The notes beneath the pieces are model-generated. The model was not told the DNA's origin, searched no databases, and saw nothing but the letters and a program-made list of their open reading frames with translations. A program made the translations under genes and the position numbers. Of a stretch of 64,000 bases of DNA, positions 53,454 through 64,000 are shown one piece after another. The stretch is from Closterium sp. NIES-65 (Eukaryota > Streptophyta > Zygnematophyceae > Desmidiales > Closteriaceae), in the NCBI GenBank assembly GCA_948144175.1, contig CANXME010000520.1:1240001-1304000 (forward strand), in the 5' to 3' direction. How positions within the stretch are numbered: position 1 is the first letter of the stretch; each line of letters starts with the position of its first letter.

Positions 53454-56400
53454 TGTGAAGAATAGAACGAGAAAATGAATGAACTATGAATGAAGTGGGT
53501 ACAAGTACTAACCCTAATTGGGTTGTACCCCATATGGGATACCCCACTTTAGCCTACACAAAAGCATAAGCTATAATGTTCCGACACACCCCCATAGGCA
53601 AAGTGGGGGAGAACAAGGGGTCACAAGACCAGTCAAGCAAAGCAAAGTAAAGCAAGCTCAGGGGTACAAGATTAGGTATATATATATGCAAGAGTACAAG
53701 TAAGATCAAGAGGTGAGCAAGTGAGGCAAGACTGGGACAAGTCCCAGCTGAGTGCAGAAGTGCTGATGATCACAAGGCGGAAGTGCCTTGGTGAAAACAT
53801 CAGCAGTGTTGGCCTCAGAGGCCACGTACGCAAGTCGCAACTGACAACGCTGCTGGAGCTCACGAGCAAGAAAGTAGCGGAGAGCAATGTGCTTCGTTCT
53901 GTGCTCCAGGCACTGCTCTCGACACAAGGCCAGCATGGCCTTGTTGTCTACGTACAGCACTGGAGGAGAACGAGGCGGCTCTCCAAGGTCAGTCAGCAGG
54001 TAGGTGAGCCAGCGAAGCTCCTGAGCAGCCATGGCCCCGGCGTAGATCTCAGCCTCACAACTGGAGCCGAGAACAGAAGACGAGCGAGTAGCCCGCCACG
54101 AAACAGAGCCGGAACCAAGACTGAAGGTGTAACCCTGCGACGACCGCTGCGTAGCCTGGTCGTCAGCCCAAGAAGCGTCCGCGTGCCCAGTGAGGACCAC
54201 TGGACTCCGCCCTCCAAGCACTAGCCCCATGCCCGACGTACTGCACAAGTAGCGCAACACCCTCTTCGCTGCAGCCATGTGCTCTGGTCGGTGTCTCCCA
54301 GGAGCAATATAGCGTGCCAAGATGCTAAGAGGGTATGCAAGGTCAGGTCGTGTGCAGGTCATCAGATACATGAGGCAGCCAACAAGCTCTGGGTACGGGC
54401 CACTCGACTCTACGGACTCATCCGAAGGCAGAGCTGAGAGCGAGTGGCGAGTAGACAGAGGAGTGGCCTGAGGCGAGGAGTACGTGAAGCCGAAGCGCTG
54501 AAGGACCTGCTGCACCATGTGTGACTGAGTCAAGGTAATGGTGCGGCGTGCTCTGTCCCGAGTGATCTGCAAGCCAAGGTAGCTGCGCAGTTCACCCAGG
54601 TCTGTGCACGTGTGTCTCTTCTGCAGCTCGGACTTCACGTAGGCGAGTCCAGCAGTGTCCGCTGTGGCAAAGACCAAGTCGTCGACGTACACGAGGATGT
54701 AGAACGGCGGCAGAGAAGTGTCGGTGCGGAGAAACAACGACGGGTCAGCAGTAGAGGGAGCAAACCCAAGAGCCGCAAGCGTAGTCCTCAGTGTGTCGTG
54801 CCACTCACACGGTGCCTGGCGGAGACCGTAGACTGGCCGTCGGAGGCTCCACTAGGTGCCAGGAGGGACAAACCCAGTGAAGCCAGGTGGACGGCGCAGC
54901 CAGATCTCCTCGTGCAGGCTACCCTGCAAGAAAGCAGTGCTGAAGTCCAGAGAGTGGAGCTCGTAGTCGCGCTGAGCGGCTATGTGCAGCAGCACCTGAA
55001 GAGTGGTCATCTTCGGGGTGGGAGAGAAGGTCTGAAAGTAGTCAACTCCCTGCCGCTGACTGAAGCCACGAGCCACGTACCGCGCCTTGAAGACAGGTGG
55101 AGAGCCCGGCGGCCGCTTCACCCTGAAGATCCACATGCCACTGACGATGTTCGCCCCAGGAGGGGGGACAGCGTCAACGTAGGTGCCTGTGGACTTCCAG
55201 GAAGCTATCTCTGCATCCATAGCTGCCTGCCACTGAGAGGAGTAGGGACCCTCTACGGCCTCCGCGTAAGAGCGCGGAGTCGGGATGTCTAGTGCATCCG
55301 GGTCTCCCTCAGGGGCAAGCAGTACAGACGCGAGATGAGGTGAAGCAGCAGCCAGACACTGAAACTCCTCCTGCCTGTCCTCAAGGACGTCCGTGCCAAG
55401 AACACACTCACCCCCGACGGACGGAGGACCGACAGACGCAGACCCAGCAACAAGACTAGCAGCGTAGTCTAGACGACAGCGAGCAGCAAAGTCGACGAGC
55501 TCGGCAACAAGAGCAGACGCAGCAGTGGACTCAAAGGAGGTGTCAGTGACGACAGTAGCAAGGAGACGCGTGATAGTAGGACTGGCAGCACGAAGAGAGT
55601 CCGACTCGGGGTCGGCAAGCGCAGGAAGAGAGGACTCAGGAGGAGAGGGCAAAGGGGCACGCAGAGGAGCAGTGGACGGACGCAGAGACATCCGGTGCGT
55701 GCCAGGAACAGGAGGAGGACGCTGACGCGAACTGCGACCACTAGTGCGAGCAGCACAAACAGGCGACACAGGACGAGACGCAGGCTCACGACGCTCAGCA
55801 AGACCTCCAGTAGGACCAGTGTAGGGAGAGGGAGAAGGCAGTGGGGAGGCCGGCGGTAACTGTGACTGCGACTGGACAGGCGGTGGACCCTCTAAGAGAG
55901 GAGGAAGACCAAGAACCTTCTGCAGAAGCGGAACAAAGTACGGCCGAGGCCGCGCAGCGGCACCAGATACAGCAGGGACAGCACCAGCACCCTCAGCACC
56001 TCCGGCAGCACCAGCGCCAACAGCACCTCCAGCGGCAGGACCTCCAGCAGCACCCGCAGCACGACCACCACCAGGACGGACAGGAGTAGTCTCAGAACCA
56101 ACACCCGCAGCAGCTCAAGCTCTAGGCGGACCCGCAGGCCCAGCAGCTCCGGGACCGGCGGCACCAGCACCCTCAGTGGCCGAAGAAGCGCCAGCTCCAG
56201 CAGTACGCCTCCAGCGGCGAGCAAACCACTCACGCAGCTCCTGTGGAGAGAGTGGCTCCCGCCGAGACGAAACACCCGGAGAACCTCCAGGCCCAGTACC
56301 GCCAGACGCCACAAGGGGAGGTCCAGTGGCCGCAGGCTCCACACCTCCAGGCTCAGCAGCTCCAGACGCAGCACCCCCAGGCTCAGCACCCCCAGGCTCA

Positions 56401-59400
56401 GCACCCCCAGGCTCAGCACCCCCAGGCTCAGCACCCACGCGCGCAGCACCCTCAGAGTCAGCACCCCCAGGCTCAGCACCCCCAGAGGCAGCACCCCCAA
56501 GCTTTGCATCCCCAGGCTCAGCACCCCCAGAATCAGCACCCCCAGGCTCAGCACCCCCAGGCGCAGCACCCCCAGCAGTACCTGAGTCACCAGCAACCTC
56601 GACCGGCTCGACTGCATCGACCTGGGACACACCTGAAGGGGCAGGACCCTCAGGGGGAAGGGGGTCTACCGGGGGGGGACCTAGCACAAGGAAGTGCGGC
56701 GGCGGCGGGAGGGAAGGAGTGCGGTAGGGGAAGAGGCGGTAGAAGGGGACGGACTCGTCCAACGTGACGTCCCGGGAGGACAGAACACAGCGAGAGGTGG
56801 GGTGGTAGAACTGCCACCCAGGGGCGTCGGGGGGGAACCCCAGGAAGACGCAGGGAGCAGTGCGAGGGGACAGCTTGTCTGCAGACAAGTCGCGGACAAA
56901 CGCCCGAGATCCCCAGACACGGAACGCCGACGCATCGCCAACCTTCCCCGTCCACAGCAGGGCTGGGGAGGTCTCCGGCCTGGAGACCCTGGGGTGGAGG
57001 TTTATCTGATGCGCCGCGTACCTGACCGCAAACGCCACAGAAAATGGGGGGCAGCCGCATGCATCATAGACATACGAGCGACGTCCATGACCATGCCAAT
57101 GCGGCGCTCTGCAATCCCATTTTGCTGCGGTGAGTCCGGAAGCGTGAAGGTCTGACGGATGCCTCGCGCACGACAGTAGGCACTCAGAAGGCCAGAGGAG
57201 AACTCTCCGCCTCTGTCCGAGTGCAGACGCAACACAGGAAAGTCCGAGCCAAAGCTCTGCCTGAGCTGGAGACGAGCTGCGCGGATCCAGTCGATCAGCA
57301 CCTCAGTGACATCACCCTTGCTGCACAAGGGGAAGACCGCGGAGTAACGCGAGTAGTCGTCAACCACCAACAGGAAGTAGCGCTCGTGACCGAGTCCACG
57401 GACGCGGGCAGGGCCCCACACGTCCATGTGAAGCGTCTGCAACGGAGCCTCAGTCGGAGGAAACTGGGAGGAGTGAGGGGCAGCACGCTGGCGTCCCTCG
57501 ACACAGGGGACACAGGCAGGGCCAGGGCCCTGAGGAAGGGGAGGGAGGGACCTGGGGAGACCAGAGACAAGGAGACGGGAGGCCATGCCTCTGAGCCGAA
57601 GCAGAGAGGGGTGACCAAGGCGGTGGTGCCAGAGGAGAGTCTCGTGAGACAGGCGACGACACGAACAGGGGGCAGACTTAGGACCAGACCTGGACGCTGC
57701 AGCAAACACCTGACCGGACGAAGGGACCCTACCAGACTCAGGAACTGGAGGAGAAGGAGTGGTTAGTGTGTACAGGCTCGACCCTGGCTGACGTGTAAAC
57801 GTAGCCAGGTGACGACCTGTGCTAGCCTCTGTGCAGTGCGTCACTCGCTGACGAGCAGGGGTGAACTGGTGGACTCCCGCATCCTGTAGGTCAGCACCAC
57901 TCACCAAGTTCGTAGAGAACGAGGGGAGGTAGAGACCAGACAGGGTGCCAGAGGGAGCTGCCGGACACGGAAGGACTGTGGAGAAGCGAGACAAGACAGG
58001 ACCCCCAGAGGGGTCAGCCAGGGACACCGCAACCGGCCGACTAAGCGGCGTGAGTGTGGTGCAGTCCCGAAAGAAGGAGCGAGACGCCCCAGAGTCAAGG
58101 GTGAAGGTGTGGGAGGCAGAGGCCGACGCAGTACCTGAGAGTGCAGACTCACTAGTACCTGAGAGAGGAGCCTCACTAGTACCTGAGAGCACAGACGCAT
58201 TGGCACCTAGAGCAGCAGCCTGAATGCTCGGGTCGGGCGGGAAACACCGGTAACAGTCACCCTCATCACTAACGGTCACAGCATACATAGCAGCAAGGAT
58301 AGCATCAAAGTCAAGATCAAAAATAGCTACACCAGCCCTAGACAGCTCTCCCCAGCGGGGGATCTCCGCGGCTTCCGGGAACTGCTGGCGCCAAGCGTCC
58401 GTCAGGCGGCCAAAGCAGCGCTGGGCGGAGTGGGTACCCCCACACTGCTCTCCAGCGCGGTCGCCAGTGCGAAGAACGTAGGTGCAAGGACCAAAAATCC
58501 CACCCCGCTGACGCTGCGTGTACCACTCACGGAGCTGCTGAGGGGTGGGGACGTCGCGAGAACGCTGCTGCTGCTGCTGCTGCTGGCGCTGACCACCTCC
58601 AGTGCTGCTCCGCTGCGAAGCGCCACTCCGACCGCCTCCACCACCTCCACTCCCGCCTCCTCCTCCACCGCCACCGCCTCCGCCCCCTCCGCTCCCACCG
58701 CCACCGCCGCCGCCACCTCCGCCTCCACTGCCGCCACTAGCACCCCCACCCCCGCCACCACCTCCACCGCCACCCCCACTCCCTCTGCTGCCTCCACCTC
58801 CACCTCCACCACCCCCGCTGGTCCCACTCGCTCCCTTGCCCCCCTTGCCCTTGCCAGAGCGGCGTCTCCCGCTAGGGGCAGACGCCGCACCGACCGACTC
58901 AAGACCAACGAGGTCGGCCGCAGCGGCATAGGCTACAGAGGGCAAGAGAGGGGAAGGAGAACACCCCTCAAAGATGGGGGCGCGGGGGTCACCTCGAGAG
59001 GCTCCTACAGCTACGATGCTCTTCTCCGCCGCTAGGAGGGCCTTCTCGAGGCTGTCAACTGTGAGAGTGGTGGGACAGACCGCGAGGAAGTGGTCCTGGA
59101 CTACACGAAGGGAGTCAGGGAGACGAGTGACTAGAAAGTAGAGAGTGATGTACATGGGAGGAGGGTTCTTGGCGCAGAAGTCAGCAGGAAGCGCAGCGCG
59201 GTAGCGGGTGTCACTAGTGCAGAGGTGCGTAATGAGATCAGCGACAGTGGGAAAGGCGGCAAGGTCAGGGAAGAGGAAGGGGAGCATGAGGCGGCTCAGT
59301 GCAGCAGTGGCAGGGGAGGAGTAGCGCGCAACTACAGCGTCGTACAAGGTCTGGGCACTCTTGTACTGACTAAAGTGTGCACGCTCAGCGGTAGGCAGGT

Positions 59401-60795
59401 GGCGACGCACAGCAAGACATGCAGCAGCATCGCGTGTGGCCCACTTGGAGCGAACAGTGGGGTCAGCATCAGCAGCAGGGGCAGGGACGGCGCCAGAGGT
59501 AAGGTCAAAGAGAGAAAGGTCGTCTACCCTATCGCACTGCAAGAACAGCTGCAGGTCGTCGACCCAGACCTCAAAGTCAATGGCGCGGCCCTCAGCGTCA
59601 AAAGCACGGACACTGGGGGTAGCCATGACAGCAGGCGGCGGTCTCACCAGACAGGACGGGTCGGGCAGCTCAGTAGCACAGCAACACGGCAACACAGCAG
59701 CTCGGTCGGCCCAGCAGCAACAGCAGCTCCGCGGGACCAGCGGCTCGGCTCCTCAGGCGACTCGGGCGGCTCGGGCGGCGCAGGCGGCTCGGGCGGCTCG
59801 GGCGGCGCGGGCGGCTCGGGCGACTCGGGCGGCTCGGGCGGCTCGGGCGGCGCGGGCGGCCCGGGCGACTCGGACGGCTCGTGCGGCTCCGCTCCTCAGC
59901 GGCGCAGGCGGTTCGGGTGGCTCGGGTGACGCGGGTGGCACGGGCGGTTGGGTGTCACAGCGGCGTACGGGCAGCGTGGGGCCGGGACGGCGGCGTGCGG
60001 CAGGGACAGGTGACGCACGGGCGGTGCGGGGCCAGGACGGCGGCGCACGGCTAGGACGGGTGGCGCACGGGCGGCTGGGAGCGGGGCCGGGACGGTGGCG
60101 AGGGGCCAGGACGGGCGGCGCACGGGCGCCGAGGGGCTGGGACGGCTGTGCGCGGCGGAGATGGGCGGCGCACGGGTGGCGTGAGGCCGGGACGGGCGGC
60201 GCACGGCGTCGACGGGCCAGAACGGGCGGCGCGACGGCGGCGTGGGGCCTGACGGGCGGCGCAAGGGTGGCGCGAGGCCGGGACGGGCGGCACACGGCGC
60301 CGACGGGCCGGGACGGGCGCCGCACGAGCGCCTAAGGGTGGCGCGACGGCGGCTCGGGGCCTGACGGGCGGCGTGCGGGCGGCTAAGGGCGGCGCGCGGG
60401 CGGCGTGGGGCCTGGACGAGCGGCGCGCGGGCGTCTAGGGGCCAAGACTGGCGGCGCGCGGGCGGCTAAGGGCGGCGCGTGGGCGTCGAAGGGCCGGGAC
60501 GGGCGGCGCGCGGGCGTCTGAGGGCGGCGCGCGGGCGTCTAGGAGCCGTAGGGTAGGTCGACAGATCGAGAGAGAGAGCCCAGAGCGCGCTCCGGGCAGG
60601 AAAAAAAGTTCGAAGTGGTGGGCCCTAAGCACAGTTCCCACAGGGGAACCTGCTCTATACCATGTGAAGAATAGAACGAGAAAATGAATGAACTATGAAT
60701 GAAGTGGGTACAAGTACTAACCCTAATTGGGTTGTACCCCATATGGGATACCCCACTATAGCCTACACAAAAGCATAAGCTATAATGTTCTGACA
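53454..60795 (-). mobile_element. Ty1/copia element G2, nested in F2
   Basis: 7342 bp with LTRs 53454-53586 and 60663-60795 (133 bp). Target duplication CTACT is perfect (53449-53453, 60796-60800). Primer site on the minus strand at 60662-60652; hairpin GTTCCC/GGGAAC at 60634-60649; palindromic leader and minisatellite about 59745-60600. The 3' untranslated part is shorter than in G1. Confidence 0.93.
53706..59626 (-). pseudogene. G2 gag-pol (frameshift and two stops)
   Basis: ATG at 59626. Gag to integrase is open to about 57040, where one base is lost compared with G1 (GCAAACGCCAC for GCAAACGGCCAC), shifting the frame. The G8 run at about 56671-56678 is normal here (G1 has 9). A GGA-to-TGA stop lies at about 56115 in the linker, and a CAG-to-TAG stop at 54854-54852 in RT, after PPGFTGFVPPGT. 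The last part (54737-53706) has VYVDDLVFATAD and complete RNase H to LPHLLTS. None of these lesions is shared with G1. Confidence 0.87.
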
Positions 60796-60800
60796 CTACT

Positions 60801-62669
60801 GTCACGCGTTTCCTTGCTACTGTCGTCACTAACCCCTCTTTTGAGTCCACTGTTGCGTCTGCTCTTGTTGCTGAGCTCGTCGACTTTGCTGCTCGCTGTC
60901 GTCTGGACTACGCTGCTAGTCTTGTTGCTGAGTCTGCGTCTGTCTGTCCTCCGTCCGTCGGGGGTGAGTGTGCTCTTGGCACGGACGTCCTTGAGGACAG
61001 GCAGGAGGAGTTTCAGTGTCTGGCTACTGCTTCACCTCATCTCGCGTCTGTACTGCTTGCCCCTGAGGAAGACCCGGATGCACTAGACATCCCGACTCCG
61101 CGCTCTTACGCGGAGGCCGTAGAGGGTCCCTACTCCTCTCAGTGGCAGGCAGCTATGGATGCAGAGATGGCTTCCTGGAAGTCCACAGGCACCTACGTTG
61201 ACACGGTTCCCCCTCCTGGGGCGAACATCGTCAGTGGCATGTGGATCTTCAGGGTGAAGCGGCCGCCGGGCTCTCCACCTGTCTTCAAGGCGCGGTACGT
61301 GGCTCGTGGCTTCAGTCAGTGGCACGGAGTTGACTTCTTCCAGACCTTCTCTCCCACCCCGAAGATGACCACTCTTCGGGTGCTGCTGCACATAGCCGCT
61401 CAGCGCGACTACGAGCTCCACTCTCTTGACTTCAGCACTGCTTTCTTGCAGGGTAGCCTGCACGAGGAGATCTGGCTGCGCCGCCCACCTGGCTTCACTA
61501 GGACTTTCCCTCCTGGCACCCAGTGGAGCCTCCGACGGCCAGTCTACGGTCTCCGCCAGGCACCGCGTGAGTGGCACGACACACTGAGGACTACGCTTGC
61601 GGCTCTTGGGTTTGCTCCCTCTACTACTGACCCGTCGTTGTTTCTGCGCACCGACACTTCTCTGCCGCCGTTCTACATCCTCGTGTACGTCGACGACTTG
61701 GTCTTTGCCACAGCGGACACTGCTGGACTCGCCTACGTGAAGTCCGAGCTGCAGAAGAGACACAGGTGCACAGACCTTGGTGAACTGCGCAGCTACCTTG
61801 GCTTGCAGATCACTCGGGACAGAGCACGCCGCACCATTACCTTGACTCAGTCACACATGGTGCAGCAGGTCCTTCAGCGCTTCGGCTTCACGTACTCCTC
61901 GCCTCAGGCCACTCCTCTGTCTACTCGCCACTCGCTCTCAGCTCTGCCTTCGGATGAGTCCGTAGAGTCGAGTGGCCCGTACCCAGAGCTTGTTGGCTGC
62001 CTCATGTACCTGATGACCTGCACACGACCTGACCTTGCATACCCTCTTAGCATCTTGGCACGCTATGTTGCTCCTGGGAGACACCGACCAGAGCACATGG
62101 CTGCAGCGAAGAGGGTGTTGCGCTACTTGTGCAGTACGTCGGGCATGGGGCTAGTGCTTGGAGGGCGGAGTCTAGTGGTCCTCACTGGGCACGCGGACGC
62201 TTCTTGGGCTGACGACCAGGCTACTCAGCGGTCGTCGCAGGGTTACACCTTCAGTCTTGGTTCTGGCTCTGTTTCGTGGCGGGCTACTCGCTCGTCTTCT
62301 GTTCTCGGCTCCAGTTGTGAGGCTGAGATCTACGCCGGGGCCATGGCTGCACAGGAGCTTCGCTGGCTCACCTACCTGCTGACTGACCTCGGAGAGCCGC
62401 CTCGTTCTCCTCCAGTGCTGTACGTAGACAACAAGGCCATGCTGGCCTTGTGTCGAGAGCAGCGCCTGGAGCACAGAACGAAGCACATTGCTCTCCGCTA
62501 CTTTCTTGCTCGTGAGCTGCAGCAGCGTGGTCAGTTGCGACTTGCGTACGTGGCCTCTGAGGCCAACACTGCTGATGTTTTCACCAAGGCACTTCCGCCT
62601 TGTGATCATCAGCGCTTCTGCACTCAGCTGGGACTTGTCCCAGTCTTGCCTCACTTCCTCACCTCTTGA
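60801..62669 (+). pseudogene. F2 pol 3' part: RT and RNase H
   Basis: Open from the G2 junction through WKSTGTYVDTVPPPG, FKARYVARGFSQ, FLQGSLHEEIWLRRPPGF, VYVDDLVFATAD, HADASWADD and VDNKAML to the stop after LPHFLTS. F1's TAG in HEEIW is not present, so this RT is whole, but it is cut off from gag and integrase by G2. Confidence 0.88.
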
Positions 62670-63017
62670 CCTTACTTGTACTCTTGCATATATATATACC
62701 TACTCTTGCTTGTTTAGACTTATATATATATGTCTCCTCCTGCATGTGAACTGGCCTTGTGGCCTTGACCTTGTGCTCAGACTGTGTGGTGACGTTGTGA
62801 TCCACCCTGAGCTTGCTTTACTTTGCTTTGCTTGACTGGTCTTGTGACCCCTTGTTCTCCCCCACTTTGCCTATGGGGGTGTGTCGGAACATTATAGCTT
62901 ATGCTTTTGTGTAGGCTAAAGTGGGGTATCCCATATGGGGTACAACCCAATTAGGGTTAGTACTTGTACCCACTTCATTCATAGTTCATTCATTCGCGTT
63001 CACTTCTTCACAGGTTT

Positions 63018-64000
63018 AGGGTTGTTGCGAAACTTCCACGTTCTTACTCCTAGCATTTCTACCGCGGAGTAATAGATGATCATGGAGAGAATAATATAAC
63101 TCGCGGACGGTTGAGTCTCTCAAGTCAACTTGACGCTCATGGATTACAGACCTTGGGTGACCACGGATTGATCTAGTCGTGAGCTAGGTCTGGGTGTGAG
63201 CCCCAGCCGCATTGTATTCACTGTAGAGGCCAGCCAGAGACAGCACCGCTGCGAATAGGGTGGCGGTGGAATGGTTGAGTTTTGGAGGCTGAGGACGCGG
63301 CACATGTTTTCATTTCGCCAGGATCGGGTGGTTCGGGGCCTCACATCGATCGTGGCACATCGATCGGCACACCGATGTGCCCACACTGCAAATTTGCAGT
63401 GGGGTAGACACATCGAGCTATAGGTGCCAGGATCGAAATTGCAGGGTCGGGCAGGTTGGAGCAGCGTCGGAATACACCAACACACTGCAACGCGCAGCCA
63501 ATCAGGGCAGATGGTAGCTAGTCGCCCAGCAATTTCATTCGCAACGACTCGAGAAATTTTGGCCTGCGACCGTGGACGAAGCCGATCGATCGCGGCTGTC
63601 ACCTGTGGCGGGATGTGCTCTCCCGCCAACCCAAACGCAAGGTTGATGTGTGCACCACAGCACATTGATCGTGCGAGCTGCAGGTGCCACCATTTTGGGT
63701 ACCAGTTTGCTGTACATTTTCGACGTCATGCGATATACGGATACCAGACATTGACGACGTCGCCAATTCACTGTACAAGCGGCACATCGATCTCCTCCCG
63801 CGATCGATTCTGGCAAATGCCAAACAGGTGCCGCGTCCTGAGGTTGCCAAGCGCGAAAGCAGGGAGTTTTTTGGCGGGAGGATGGTGAGAGAAAATCCTC
63901 CATTGGAGATGACTTGAACCAATGACGAGAGTGAGATCTGAACCCACGCCCTTTCGTACTGGAACTTTTGTCGGGGTGGGATTTGAACCCACGCTTTGCA
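63018..64000. other. Flanking DNA right of F2
   Basis: Equivalent of 24201-25183, ending in the first minus-oriented T-arm-like blocks (about 63940-63997). No gene recognised. Confidence 0.5.

Larger units (their letters stand above)
48218..63012 (+). mobile_element. Ty1/copia element F2 (host of nested G2)
   Basis: LTRs 48218-48348 and 62882-63012 (131 bp each), target duplication GGTTT on both sides (48213-48217, 63013-63017). Primer site TGGAATCAGAGC at 48349-48360. Leader minisatellite about 48455-49060. Unlike F1 there is no internal tandem duplication. Confidence 0.92.
46427..64000. repeat. Segmental duplication, copy 2
   Basis: Begins inside copia RNase H right after the gypsy fragment and continues to the window end, matching 6706-25183. 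Same orientation, insertion sites and target duplications as copy 1. Confidence 0.9.

Overview
This window is a eukaryotic, repeat-dominated stretch of a plant-lineage genome. Nearly everything is LTR retrotransposon: several Ty1/copia families in both orientations, one Ty3/gypsy element, a small non-autonomous LTR element and a solo LTR, all nested in one another. Primer-binding sites of the initiator-Met type (TGGTATCAGAGC and variants), telo-box-like AACCCTAA motifs in the LTRs, and GT-AG intron signals fit a green plant genome. The copia polyprotein style (poly-Gly gag, GGAEP-repeat linker) resembles, from memory only, elements of streptophyte algae such as Closterium; this placement is an inference.

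Layout: 1-4324 is minus-strand copia element A, which has landed in the integrase gene of plus-strand copia element B (4325-7570). B's 3' LTR itself cuts an exon of a PLOD-like glycosyltransferase paralogue (7571-8035, minus). F1 (8497-24195, plus, TSD GGTTT) follows, with a complete minus-strand element G1 (14563-21978, TSD CTACT/TTACT) inside its pol gene. After about 1 kb of flanking DNA comes a cluster of tRNA T-arm-like repeats (25.1-26.1 kb), then the best host gene, a PLOD-type glycosyltransferase (26871-28472) with one disrupted spot. Copia element H (29938-36417, TSD GTGCT) is a different family and lies in or beside a probable multi-exon host gene (36.4-37.8 kb). A copia remnant C is followed by gypsy element J, whose LTR carries the non-autonomous element D (TSD TTCTC) and whose leader carries a solo LTR (TSD CAATT). 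Then come copia deletion derivatives E and M and a 203-bp gypsy RNase H fragment.

From 46427 to the window end the sequence repeats 6706-25183: the B tail, the PLOD-like fragment, F (F2, 48218-63012) and the nested G (G2, 53454-60795), with identical insertion sites and TSDs. This is a segmental duplication of at least 17.6 kb that happened after F and G had inserted. The two copies have since gained different lesions. A three-term indel sum (45 - 875 - 74 = -904 bp) accounts exactly for the change of offset from 39721 to 38817.

No element has a fully intact gag-pol frame. Lesions are homopolymer frameshifts, CAG-to-TAG stops, an in-frame loss of the reverse transcriptase core, and an out-of-frame tandem duplication. 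No CRISPR array, rRNA or convincing intact tRNA gene was seen. Exon structure and expression cannot be settled from sequence alone.
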